Source: Hippasteria phrygiana (lineage: Eukaryota > Echinodermata > Asteroidea > Valvatida > Goniasteridae). Taken from it: 64,000 nt of DNA. Below the pieces are notes generated by a model. It was not told the DNA's origin. It did no database searches and was given only the letters and a program-made list of their open reading frames with translations. Positions 21,933-34,004 of this stretch are shown here, in pieces. The translations under genes were made by a program, and so were the position numbers. Each line of letters starts with the position of its first letter. The first letter of the stretch is position 1. The DNA is taken from positions 124,001-188,000 of the forward strand of contig JAZGUH010000489.1 of NCBI GenBank assembly GCA_037893225.1. Reading direction: 5' to 3'.

Positions 21933-24371
21933 GTGCAAGTGCTAGTGATCGGGTTAGAATGTGAGAGTAAGAGAGAAGGAGAGTCAGAGGTAGAGAGAGG
22001 GTTAGACTTACTCATCTACTAAACAGCGTAGGTCTATTGTGCTGATCTAGGCCTGCAAGCTGTCTATCTCACTAGGCCATTCCAGTTCTATCCATGATGA
22101 TCTTGGGTGGCCTCGAGGTCTTGACAGCCAGGAGCCGGATGTTGATCTCTCCTGAAGTTGATGGAAAAATAGAGTAAGCGAGTTAAGAATATTAAAATTA
22201 GTGTTAGAGTTAAGGGTTTGAGTTCAAGTGTTACAGTGCAAGTGTTAGGGTTAAGGTTCGAGTGCAAGTGTTACAGTGCAAGTGTTACAGTGCAAGTGTT
22301 ACAGTGCAAGTGTTACAGTGCAAGTGCTACTGATCGGAATATTAGAATTAGTGTTAGAGTGCAAGTGTCACAGTGCAAGTGTCACAGTGCAAGTGTCACA
22401 GTGCAAGTGTCACAGTGCAAGTGTCACAGTGCAAGTGTCACAGTGCAAGTGTCACAGTGCAAGTGTCACAGTGCAAGTGCTAGTGATCGGGTTAGAATGT
22501 GAGAGTAAGAGAGAAGGAGAGTCAGAGGTAGAGAGAGGGTTAGACTTACTCATCTACTAAACAGCGTAGGTCTATTGTGCTGATCTAGGCCTGCAAGCTG
22601 TCTATCTCACTAGGCCATTCCAGTTCTATCCATGATGATCTTGGGTGGCCTCGAGGTCTTGACAGCCAGGAGCCGGATGTTGATCTCTCCTGAAGTTGAT
22701 GGAAAAATAGAGTAAGCGAGTTAAGAATATTAAAATTAGTGTTAGAGTTAAGGGTTTGAGTTCAAGTGTTACAGTGCAAGTGTTAGGGTTAAGGTTCGAG
22801 TGCAAGTGTTACAGTGCAAGTGTTACAGTGCAAGTGTTACAGTGCAAGTGCTACTGATCGGAATATTAGAATTAGTGTTAGAGTGCAAGTGTCACAGTGC
22901 AAGTGTCACAGTGCAAGTGTCACAGTGCAAGTGTCACAGTGCAAGTGTCACAGTGCAAGTGTCACAGTGCAAGTGTCACAGTGCAAGTGTCACAGTGCAA
23001 GTGTCACAGTGCAAGTGTCACAGTGCAAGTGTCACAGTGCAAGTGTCACAGTGCAAGTGCTAGTGATCGGGTTAGAATGTGAGAGTAAGAGAGAAGGAGA
23101 GTCAGAGGTAGAGAGAGGGTTAGACTTACTCATCTACTAAACAGCGTAGGTCTATTGTGCTGATCTAGGCCTGCAAGCTGTCTATCTCACTAGGCCATTC
23201 CAGTTCTATCCATGATGATCTTGGGTGGCCTCGAGGTCTTGACAGCCAGGAGCCGGATGTTGATCTCTCCTGAAGTTGATGGAAAAATAGAGTAAGCGAG
23301 TTAAGAATATTAAAATTAGTGTTAGAGTTAAGGGTTTGAGTTCAAGTGTTACAGTGCAAGTGTTAGGGTTAAGGTTCGAGTGCAAGTGTTACAGTGCAAG
23401 TGTTACAGTGCAAGTGTTACAGTGCAAGTGTTACAGTGCAAGTGCTACTGATCGGAATATTAGAATTAGTGTTAGAGTGCAAGTGTCACAGTGCAAGTGT
23501 CACAGTGCAAGTGTCACAGTGCAAGTGTCACAGTGCAAGTGTCACAGTGCAAGTGTCACAGTGCAAGTGTCACAGTGCAAGTGTCACAGTGCAAGTGCTA
23601 GTGATCGGGTTAGAATGTGAGAGTAAGAGAGAAGGAGAGTCAGAGGTAGAGAGAGGGTTAGACTTACTCATCTACTAAACAGCGTAGGTCTATTGTGCTG
23701 ATCTAGGCCTGCAAGCTGTCTATCTCACTAGGCCATTCCAGTTCTATCCATGATGATCTTGGGTGGCCTTGAGGTCTTGACAGCCAGGAGCCGGATGTTG
23801 ATCTCTCCTGAAGTTGATGGAAAAATAGAGTAAGCGAGTTAAGAATATTAAAATTAGTGTTAGAGTTAAGGGTTTGAGTTCAAGTGTTAGGGTTAAGGTT
23901 CGAGTGCAAGTGTTACAGTGCAAGTGTTACAGTGCAAGTGTTACAGTGCAAGTGTTACAGTGCAAGTGCTACTGATCGGGTTAGAATGTGAGAGTAAGAG
24001 AGAAGGAGAGTCAGAGGTAGAGAGAGTGTTACACTTACTCATCTACTAAACAGCGTAGGTCTATTGTGCTGATCTAGGCCTGCAAGCTGTCTATCTCACT
24101 AGGCCATTCCAGTTCTGTCCATGATGATCTTGGGTGGCCTCGAGGACTTGACAGCCAGGAGCCAGATGTTGATCTCTCCTGAAGTTGATTGAAAAATAAT
24201 GTAAGCGAGTTAGGAATATTAAAATTAGTGTTAGAGTTAAGGGTTTGAGTTCAAGTGTTACAGTGCAAGTGTTAGGGTTAAGGTTCGAGTGCAAGTGTTA
24301 CAGTGCAAGTGTTACAGTGCAAGTGTTACAGTGCAAGTGCTACTGATCGGAATATTAGAATTAGTGTTAGA

Positions 24372-24567
24372 GTGCAAGTGTCACAGTGCAAGTGTCACAG
24401 TGCAAGTGTCACAGTGCAAGTGTCACAGTGCAAGTGTCACAGTGCAAGTGTCACAGTGCAAGTGTCACAGTGCAAGTGTCACAGTGCAAGTGTCACAGTG
24501 CAAGTGTCACAGTGCAAGTGTCACAGTGCAAGTGTCACAGTGCAAGTGTCACAGTGCAAGTGTCACA
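24372..24567 (+). repeat. Longest 14-bp minisatellite run (14 units of gtgcaagtgtcaca)
   Basis: Fourteen head-to-tail copies of the tcaca flavour lie inside the 608-bp monomer that starts at 24167. It is the longest such run in the window. The run starts right after the AT-rich junction and ends at gtgctagtgatcgg, as in all L monomers. Unit number is the main source of length change in L monomers. Typical slippage or unequal exchange of 14-bp units explains this. Confidence 0.93.
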
Positions 24568-24774
24568 GTGCAAGTGCTAGTGATCGGGTTAGAATGTGAG
24601 AGTAAGAGAGAAGGAGAGTCAGAGGTAGAGAGATGGTTAGACTTACTCATCTACTAAACAGCGTAGGTCTATTGTGCTGATCTAGGCCTGCAAGCTGTCT
24701 ATCTCACTAGGCCATTCCAGTTCTATCCATGATGATCTTGGGTGGCCTCGAGGTCTTGACAGCCAGGAGCCGGA

Positions 24775-25145
24775 TGTTGATCTCTCCTGAAGTTGATGGA
24801 AAAATAGAGTAAGCGAGTTAAGAATATTAAAATTAGTGTTAGAGTTAAGGGTTTGAGTTCAAGTGTTACAGTGCAAGTGTTAGGGTTAAGGTTCGAGTGC
24901 AAGTGTTACAGTGCAAGTGTTACAGTGCAAGTGTCACAGTGCAAGTGCTAGTGATCGGGTTAGAATGTGAGAGTAAGAGAGAAGGAGAGTCAGAGGTAGA
25001 GAGAGTGTTACACTTACTCATCTACTAAACAGCGTAGGTCTATTGTGCTGATCTAGGCCTGCAAGCTGTCTATCTCACTAGGCCATTCCAGTTCTATCCA
25101 TGATGATCTTGGGTGGCCTCGAGGTCTTGACAGCCAGGAGCCGGA
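24775..25145 (+). repeat. Collapsed L monomer that mimics S length (371 bp)
   Basis: The head, leading ttaca unit and telomere-like motif are of L type. After the motif come two ttaca units, one tcaca unit, and then the L exit gtgctagtgatcgg. The third ttaca unit, the AT-rich junction and all but one tcaca unit are missing. The length equals that of an S monomer by coincidence of unit numbers. An exchange between a ttaca and a tcaca unit near 24925-24940 explains it. Confidence 0.88.
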
Positions 25146-25902
25146 TGTTGATCTCTCCTGAAGTTGATGGAAAAATAGAGTAAGCGAGTTAAGAATATTA
25201 AAATTAGTGTTAGAGTTAAGGGTTTGAGTTCAAGTGTTAGGGTTAAGGTTCGAGTGCAAGTGTTACAGTGCAAGTGTTACAGTGCAAGTGTTACAGTGCA
25301 AGTGTTACAGTGCAAGTGCTACTGATCGGGTTAGAATGTGAGAGTAAGAGAGAAGGAGAGTCAGAGGTAGAGAGAGTGTTACACTTACTCATCTACTAAA
25401 CAGCGTAGGTCTATTGTGCTGATCTAGGCCTGCAAGCTGTCTATCTCACTAGGCCATTCCAGTTCTGTCCATGATGATCTTGGGTGGCCTCGAGGACTTG
25501 ACAGCCAGGAGCCAGATGTTGATCTCTCCTGAAGTTGATTGAAAAATAATGTAAGCGAGTTAGGAATATTAAAATTAGTGTTAGAGTTAAGGGTTTGAGT
25601 TCAAGTGTTACAGTGCAAGTGTTACAGTGCAAGTGTTACAGTGCAAGTGCTACTGATCGGAATATTAGAATTAGTGTTAGAGTGCAAGTGTCACAGTGCA
25701 AGTGCTAGTGATCGGGTTAGAATGTGAGAGTAAGAGAGAAGGAGAGTCAGAGGTAGAGAGAGGGTTAGACTTACTCATCTACTAAACAGCGTCGGTCTAT
25801 TGTGCTGATCTAGGCCTGCAAGCTGTCTATCTCACTAGGCCATTCCAGTTCTATCCATGATGATCTTGGGTGGCCTCGAGGTCTTGACAGCCAGGAGCCG
25901 GA

Positions 25903-28810
25903 TGTTGATCTCTCCTGAAGTTGATGGAAAAATAGAGTAAGCGAGTTAAGAATATTAAAATTAGTGTTAGAGTTAAGGGTTTGAGTTCAAGTGTTACAGT
26001 GCAAGTGTTAGGGTTAAGGTTCGAGTGCAAGTGTTACAGTGCAAGTGTTACAGTGCAAGTGTTACAGTGCAAGTGCTACTGATCGGAATATTAGAATTAG
26101 TGTTAGAGTGCAAGTGTCACAGTGCAAGTGTCACAGTGCAAGTGTCACAGTGCAAGTGTCACAGTGCAAGTGTCACAGTGCAAGTGTCACAGTGCAAGTG
26201 TCACAGTGCAAGTGTCACAGTGCAAGTGTCACAGTGCAAGTGCTAGTGATCGGGTTAGAATGTGAGAGTAAGAGAGAAGGAGAGTCAGAGGTAGAGAGAG
26301 GGTTAGACTTACTCATCTACTAAACAGCGTAGGTCTATTGTGCTGATCTAGGCCTGCAAGCTGTCTATCTCACTAGGCCATTCCAGTTCTATCCATGATG
26401 ATCTTGGGTGGCCTCGAGGTCTTGACAGCCAGGAGCCGGATGTTGATCTCCCCTGAAGTTGATGGAAAAATAGAGTAAGCGAGTTAAGAATATTAAAATT
26501 AGTGTTAGAGTTAAGGGTTTGAGTTCAAGTGTTAGGGTTAAGGTTCGAGTGCAAGTGTTACAGTGCAAGTGTTACAGTGCAAGTGTTACAGTGCAAGTGT
26601 TACAGTGCAAGTGCTACTGATCGGGTTAGAATGTGAGAGTAAGAGAGAAGGAGAGTCAGAGGTAGAGAGAGTGTTACACTTACTCATCTACTAAACAGCG
26701 TAGGTCTATTGTGCTGATCTAGGCCTGGAAGCTGTCTATCTCACTAGGCCATTCCAGTTCTGTCCATGATGATCTTGGATGGCCTCGAGGTCTTGACAGC
26801 CAGGAGCCGGATGTTGATCTCTCCTGAAGTTGATGGAAAAATAGAGTAAGCGAGTTAAGAATATTAAAATTAGTGTTAGAGTTAAGGGTTTGAGTTCAAG
26901 TGTTACAGTGCAAGTGTTAGGGTTAAGGTTCGAGTGCAAGTGTTACAGTGCAAGTGTTACAGTGCAAGTGTTACAGTGCAAGTGCTACTGATCGGAATAT
27001 TAGAATTAGTGTTAGAGTGCAAGTGTCACAGTGCAAGTGTCACAGTGCAAGTGTCACAGTGCAAGTGTCACAGTGCAAGTGTCACAGTGCAAGTGTCACA
27101 GTGCAAGTGTCACAGTGCAAGTGTCACAGTGCAAGTGTCACAGTGCAAGTGCTAGTGATCGGGTTAGAATGTGAGAGTAAGAGAGAAGGAGAGTCAGAGG
27201 TAGAGAGAGTGTTACACTTACTCATCTACTAAACAGCGTAGGTCTATTGTGCTGATCTAGGCCTGCAAGCTGTCTATCTCACTAGGCCATTCCAGTTCTG
27301 TCCATGATGATCTTGGGTGGCCTCGAGGACTTGACAGCCAGGAGCCAGATGTTGATCTCTCCTGAAGTTGATGTAAAAATAATGTAAGCGAGTTAGGAAT
27401 ATTAAAATTAGTGTTAGAGTTAAGGGTTTGAGTTCAAGTGTTACAGTGCAAGTGTTAGGGTTAAGGTTCGAGTGCAAGTGTTACAGTGCAAGTGTTACAG
27501 TGCAAGTGTTACAGTGCAAGTGCTACTGATCGGAATATTAGAATTAGTGTTAGAGTGCAAGTGTCACAGTGCAAGTGTCACAGTGCAAGTGTCACAGTGC
27601 AAGTGTCACAGTGCAAGTGTCACAGTGCAAGTGTCACAGTGCAAGTGTCACAGTGCAAGTGTCACAGTGCAAGTGTCACAGTGCAAGTGTCACAGTGCAA
27701 GTGCTAGTGATCGGGTTAGAATGTGAGAGTAAGAGAGAAGGAGAGTCAGAGGTAGAGAGAGGGTTAGACTTACTCATCTACTAAACAGCGTAGGTCTATT
27801 GTGCTGATCTAGGCCTGCAAGCTGTCTATCTCACTAGGCCATTCCAGTTCTATCCATGATGATCTTGGGTGGCCTCGAGGTCTTGACAGCCAGGAGCCGG
27901 ATGTTGATCTCTCCTGAAGTTGATGGAAAAATAGAGTAAGCGAGTTAAGAATATTAAAATTAGTGTTAGAGTTAAGGGTTTGAGTTCAAGTGTTACAGTG
28001 CAAGTGTTAGGGTTAAGGTTCGAGTGCAAGTGTTACAGTGCAAGTGTTACAGTGCAAGTGTTACAGTGCAAGTGCTACTGATCGGAATATTAGAATTAGT
28101 TTTAGAGTGCAAGTGTCACAGTGCAAGTGTCACAGTGCAAGTGTCACAGTGCAAGTGTCACAGTGCAAGTGTCACAGTGCAAGTGTCACAGTGCAAGTGT
28201 CACAGTGCAAGTGTCACAGTGCAAGTGTCACAGTGCAAGTGCTAGTGATCGGGTTAGAATGTGAGAGTAAGAGAGAAGGAGAGTCAGAGGTAGAGAGAGG
28301 GTTAGACTTACTCATCTACTAAACAGCGTAGGTCTATTGTGCTGATCTAGGCCTGCAAGCTGTCTATCTCACTAGGCCATTCCAGTTCTATCCATGATGA
28401 TCTTGGGTGGCCTCGAGGTCTTGACAGCCAGGAGCCGGATGTTGATCTCTCCTGAAGTTGATGGAAAAATAGAGTAAGCGAGTTAAGAATATTAAAATTA
28501 GTGTTAGAGTTAAGGGTTTGAGTTCAAGTGTTAGGGTTAAGGTTCGAGTGCAAGTGTTACAGTGCAAGTGTTACAGTGCAAGTGTTACAGTGCAAGTGTT
28601 ACAGTGCAAGTGCTACTGATCGGGTTAGAATGTGAGAGTAAGAGAGAAGGAGAGTCAGAGGTAGAGAGAGTGTTACACTTACTCATCTACTAAACAGCGT
28701 AGGTCTATTGTGCTGATCTAGGCCTGCAAGCTGTCTATCTCACTAGGCCATTCCAGTTCTGTCCATGATGATCTTGGGTGGCCTCGAGGACTTGACAGCC
28801 AGGAGCCAGA
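25903..28810 (+). repeat. Monomers 58-63: L3, S1, L with S2-type end, L2, L3, S2
   Basis: Monomer starts are 25903, 26441, 26812, 27350, 27902 and 28440; lengths 538, 371, 538, 552, 538 and 371 bp. The L at 26812 ends in gtgttacac, gaggacttgac and gccaga, an S2-type tail on an L body. L2 at 27350 has gatgtaaaaat (T at 27374). L3 at 27902 carries attagtttta (T at 28101), shared with copies at 41655, 42703 and 50309. Confidence 0.88.
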
Positions 28811-29760
28811 TGTTGATCTCTCCTGAAGTTGATTGAAAAATAATGTAAGCGAGTTAGGAATATTAAAATTAGTGTTAGAGTTAAGGGTTTGAGTTCAAGT
28901 GTTACAGTGCAAGTGTTAGGGTTAAGGTTCGAGTGCAAGTGTTACAGTGCAAGTGTTACAGTGCAAGTGTTACAGTGCAAGTGCTACTGATCGGAATATT
29001 AGAATTAGTGTTAGAGTGCAAGTGTCACAGTGCAAGTGCTAGTGATCGGGTTAGAATGTGAGAGTAAGAGAGAAGGAGAGTCAGAGGTAGAGAGAGGGTT
29101 AGACTTACTCATCTACTAAACAGCGTAGGTCTATTGTGCTGATCTAGGCCTGCAAGCTGTCTATCTCACTAGGCCATTCCAGTTCTATCCATGATGATCT
29201 TGGGTGGCCTCGAGGTCTTGACAGCCAGGAGCCGGATGTTGATCTCTCCTGAAGTTGATGGAAAAATAGAGTAAGCGAGTTAAGAATATTAAAATTAGTG
29301 TTAGAGTTAAGGGTTTGAGTTGAAGTGTTACAGTGCAAGTGTTAGGGTTAAGGTTCGAGTGCAAGTGTTACAGTGCAAGTGTTACAGTGCAAGTGTTACA
29401 GTGCAAGTGCTACTGATCGGAATATTAGAATTAGTGTTAGAGTGCAAGTGTCACAGTGCAAGTGTCACAGTGCAAGTGTCACAGTGCAAGTGTCACAGTG
29501 CAAGTGTCACAGTGCAAGTGTCACAGTGCAAGTGTCACAGTGCAAGTGTCACAGTGCAAGTGCTAGTGATCGGGTTAGAATGTGAGAGTAAGAGAGAAGG
29601 AGAGTCAGAGGTAGAGAGAGGGTTAGACTTACTCATCTACTAAACAGCGTAGGTCTATTGTGCTGATCTAGGCCTGCAAGCTGTCTATCTCACTAGGCCA
29701 TTCCAGTTCTATCCATGATGATCTTGGGTGGCCTCGAGGTCTTGACAGCCAGGAGCCGGA
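28811..29760 (+). repeat. 426-bp short L and L3
   Basis: Monomer starts are 28811 (426 bp, n=1, telomere-like motif present) and 29237 (524 bp, n=8). The second has a private gttgaagtg (G at 29322). Preceded by tttta-marked L3 and S2, this series matches 50309-52181. Confidence 0.88.
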
Positions 29761-31620
29761 TGTTGATCTCCCCTGAAGTTGATGGAAAAATAGAGTAAGC
29801 GAGTTAAGAATATTAAAATTAGTGTTAGAGTTAAGGGTTTGAGTTCAAGTGTTAGGGTTAAGGTTCGAGTGCAAGTGTTACAGTGCAAGTGTTACAGTGC
29901 AAGTGTTACAGTGCAAGTGTTACAGTGCAAGTGCTACTGATCGGGTTAGAATGTGAGAGTAAGAGAGAAGGAGAGTCAGAGGTAGAGAGAGTGTTACACT
30001 TACTCATCTACTAAACAGCGTAGGTCTATTGTGCTGATCTAGGCCTGGAAGCTGTCTATCTCACTAGGCCATTCCAGTTCTGTCCATGATGATCTTGGAT
30101 GGCCTCGAGGTCTTGACAGCCAGGAGCCGGATGTTGATCTCTCCTGAAGTTGATGGAAAAATAGAGTAAGCGAGTTAAGAATATTAAAATTAGTGTTAGA
30201 GTTAAGGGTTTGAGTTCAAGTGTTACAGTGCAAGTGTTAGGGTTAAGGTTCGAGTGCAAGTGTTACAGTGCAAGTGTTACAGTGCAAGTGTTACAGTGCA
30301 AGTGCTACTGATCGGAATATTAGAATTAGTGTTAGAGTGCAAGTGTCACAGTGCAAGTGTCACAGTGCAGGTGTCACAGTGCAAGTGTCACAGTGCAAGT
30401 GTCACAGTGCAAGTGTCACAGTGCAAGTGTCACAGTGCAAGTGTCACAGTGCAAGTGTCACAGTGCAAGTGTCACAGTGCAAGTGTCACAGTGCAAGTGT
30501 CACAGTGCAAGTGCTAGTGATCGGGTTAGAATGTGAGAGTAAGAGAGAAGGAGAGTCAGAGGTAGAGAGAGGGTTAGACTTACTCATCTACTAAACAGCG
30601 TAGGTCTATTGTGCTGATCTAGGCCTGCAAGCTGTCTATCTCACTAGGCCATTCCAGTTCTATCCATGATGATCTTGGGTGGCCTTGAGGTCTTGACAGC
30701 CAGGAGCCGGATGTTGATCTCTCCTGAAGTTGATGGAAAAATAGAGTAAGCGAGTTAAGAATATTAAAATTAGTGTTAGAGTTAAGGGTTTGAGTTCAAG
30801 TGTTAGGGTTAAGGTTCGAGTGCAAGTGTTACAGTGCAAGTGTTACAGTGCAAGTGTTACAGTGCAAGTGTTACAGTGCAAGTGCTACTGATCGGGTTAG
30901 AATGTGAGAGTAAGAGAGAAGGAGAGTCAGAGGTAGAGAGAGTGTTACACTTACTCATCTACTAAACAGCGTAGGTCTATTGTGCTGATCTAGGCCTGCA
31001 AGCTGTCTATCTCACTAGGCCATTCCAGTTCTGTCCATGATGATCTTGGGTGGCCTCGAGGACTTGACAGCCAGGAGCCAGATGTTGATCTCTCCTGAAG
31101 TTGATGGAAAAATAATGTAAGCGAGTTAGGAATATTAAAATTAGTGTTAGAGTTAAGGGTTTGAGTTCAAGTGTTACAGTGCAAGTGTTAGGGTTAAGGT
31201 TCGAGTGCAAGTGTTACAGTGCAAGTGTTACAGTGCAAGTGTTACAGTGCAAGTGCTACTGATCGGAATATTAGAATTAGTGTTAGAGTGCAAGTGTCAC
31301 AGTGCAAGTGTCACAGTGCAAGTGTCACAGTGCAAGTGTCACAGTGCAAGTGTCACAGTGCAAGTGTCACAGTGCAAGTGTCACAGTGCAAGTGTCACAG
31401 TGCAAGTGTCACAGTGCAAGTGCTAGTGATCGGGTTAGAATGTGAGAGTAAGAGAGAAGGAGAGTCAGAGGTAGAGAGAGGGTTAGACTTACTCATCTAC
31501 TAAACAGCGTAGGTCTATTGTGCTGATCTAGGCCTGCAAGCTGTCTATCTCACTAGGCCATTCCAGTTCTATCCATGATGATCTTGGGTGGCCTCGAGGT
31601 CTTGACAGCCAGGAGCCGGA
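29761..31620 (+). repeat. Tetramer S1-L1-S2-L2 (1860 bp)
   Basis: Monomer starts are 29761, 30132, 30712 and 31083; lengths 371, 580, 371 and 538 bp. L1 has n=12, the ccttgagg mark and one variant unit gtgcaggtgtcaca (third of the run, written gcaggtg; G at 30370). The L3 of the full pentamer is missing, and S1 of the next unit follows directly. Confidence 0.88.
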
Positions 31621-34004
31621 TGTTGATCTCCCCTGAAGTTGATGGAAACATAGAGTAAGCGAGTTAAGAATATTAAAATTAGTGTTAGAGTTAAGGGTTT
31701 GAGTTCAAGTGTTAGGGTTAAGGTTCGAGTGCAAGTGTTACAGTGCAAGTGTTACAGTGCAAGTGTTACAGTGCAAGTGTTACAGTGCAAGTGCTACTGA
31801 TCGGGTTAGAATGTGAGAGTAAGAGAGAAGGAGAGTCAGAGGTAGAGAGAGTGTTACACTTACTCATCTACTAAACAGCGTAGGTCTATTGTGCTGATCT
31901 AGGCCTGGAAGCTGTCTATCTCACTAGGCCATTCCAGTTCTGTCCATGATGATCTTGGATGGCCTCGAGGTCTTGACAGCCAGGAGCCGGATGTTGATCT
32001 CTCCTGAAGTTGATGGAAAAATAGAGTAAGCGAGTTAAGAATATTAAAATTAGTGTTAGAGTTAAGGGTTTGAGTTCAAGTGTTACAGTGCAAGTGTTAG
32101 GGTTAAGGTTCGAGTGCAAGTGTTACAGTGCAAGTGTTACAGTGCAAGTGTTACAGTGCAAGTGCTACTGATCGGAATATTAGAATTAGTGTTAGAGTGC
32201 AAGTGTCACAGTGCAAGTGTCACAGTGCAAGTGTCACAGTGCAAGTGTCACAGTGCAAGTGTCACAGTGCAAGTGTCACAGTGCAAGTGTCACAGTGCAA
32301 GTGTCACAGTGCAAGTGTCACAGTGCAAGTGTCACAGTGCAAGTGTCACAGTGCAAGTGCTAGTGATCGGGTTAGAATGTGAGAGTAAGAGAGAAGGAGA
32401 GTCAGAGGTAGAGAGAGGGTTAGACTTACTCATCTACTAAACAGCGTAGGTCTATTGTGCTGATCTAGGCCTGCAAGCTGTCTATCTCACTAGGCCATTC
32501 CAGTTCTATCCATGATGATCTTGGGTGGCCTTGAGGTCTTGACAGCCAGGAGCCGGATGTTGATCTCTCCTGAAGTTGATGGAAAAATAGAGTAAGCGAG
32601 TTAAGAATATTAAAATTAGTGTTAGAGTTAAGGGTTTGAGTTCAAGTGTTAGGGTTAAGGTTCGAGTGCAAGTGTTACAGTGCAAGTGTTACAGTGCAAG
32701 TGTTACAGTGCAAGTGTTACAGTGCAAGTGCTACTGATCGGGTTAGAATGTGAGAGTAAGAGAGAAGGAGAGTCAGAGGTAGAGAGAGTGTTACACTTAC
32801 TCATCTACTAAACAGCGTAGGTCTATTGTGCTGATCTAGGCCTGCAAGCTGTCTATCTCACTAGGCCATTCCAGTTCTGTCCATGATGATCTTGGGTGGC
32901 CTCGAGGACTTGACAGCCAGGAGCCAGATGTTGATCTCTCCTGAAGTTGATGGAAAAATAATGTAAGCGAGTTAGGAATATTAAAATTAGTGTTAGAGTT
33001 AAGGGTTTGAGTTCAAGTGTTACAGTGCAAGTGTTAGGGTTAAGGTTCGAGTGCAAGTGTTACAGTGCAAGTGTTACAGTGCAAGTGTTACAGTGCAAGT
33101 GCTACTGATCGGAATATTAGAATTAGTGTTAGAGTGCAAGTGTCACAGTGCAAGTGTCACAGTGCAAGTGTCACAGTGCAAGTGTCACAGTGCAAGTGTC
33201 ACAGTGCAAGTGTCACAGTGCAAGTGTCACAGTGCAAGTGTCACAGTGCAAGTGTCACAGTGCAAGTGTCACAGTGCAAGTGCTAGTGATCGGGTTAGAA
33301 TGTGAGAGTAAGAGAGAAGGAGAGTCAGAGGTAGAGAGAGGGTTAGACTTACTCATCTACTAAACAGCGTAGGTCTATTGTGCTGATCTAGGCCTGCAAG
33401 CTGTCTATCTCACTAGGCCATTCCAGTTCTATCCATGATGATCTTGGGTGGCCTCGAGGTCTTGACAACCAGGAGCCGGATGTTGATCTCTCCTGAAGTT
33501 GATGGAAAAATAGAGTAAGCGAGTTAAGAATATTAAAATTAGTGTTAGAGTTAAGGGTTTGAGTTCAAGTGTTACAGTGCAAGTGTTAGGGTTAAGGTTC
33601 GAGTGCAAGTGTTACAGTGCAAGTGTTACAGTGCAAGTGTTACAGTGCAAGTGCTACTGATCGGAATATTAGAATTAGTGTTAGAGTGCAAGTGTCACAG
33701 TGCAAGTGTCACAGTGCAAGTGTCACAGTGCAAGTGTCACAGTGCAAGTGTCACAGTGCAAGTGTCACAGTGCAAGTGTCACAGTGCAAGTGTCACAGTG
33801 CAAGTGCTAGTGATCGGGTTAGAATGTGAGAGTAAGAGAGAAGGAGAGTCAGAGGTAGAGAGAGTGTTACACTTACTCATCTACTAAACAGCGTAGGTCT
33901 ATTGTGCTGATCTAGGCCTGCAAGCTGTCTATCTCACTAGGCCATTCCAGTTCTGTCCATGATGATCTTGGGTGGCCTCGAGGACTTGACAGCCAGGAGC
34001 CAGA
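31621..34004 (+). repeat. Pentamer S1-L1-S2-L2-L3 with S2-type end (2384 bp)
   Basis: Monomer starts are 31621, 31992, 32558, 32929 and 33481; lengths 371, 566, 371, 552 and 524 bp. Private variants: gaaacatag (C at 31649) in S1 and cttgacaacc (A at 33468) in L2. The last L ends gtgttacac, gaggacttgac and gccaga, so an L2-type head follows at 34005. Confidence 0.88.

Larger units (their letters stand above)
20968..24166 (+). repeat. Long-L zone: five consecutive L monomers then S2
   Basis: Monomer starts are 20968, 21546, 22140, 22678, 23258 and 23796; lengths 578, 594, 538, 580, 538 and 371 bp. The 578-bp copy has one 12-bp unit, so its length is 2 bp off the 14-bp series. The copies at 22140 and 23258 have four instead of three ttaca units before the junction and n=8. 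Pairs 21546-22677 and 22678-23795 are a tandem duplication of a dimer, 1132 and 1118 bp. Confidence 0.9.
24167..25902 (+). repeat. Monomers 54-57: 608-bp L2, collapsed L, S2, short L
   Basis: Monomer starts are 24167, 24775, 25146 and 25517; lengths 608, 371, 371 and 386 bp. The first holds the longest 14-bp run and shares gagagatgg (T at 24634) with the monomer at 758. The second is a deleted L. The short L at 25517 has a private gcgtcggtc (C at 25793) and is the last 386-bp copy in the window. Confidence 0.9.
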
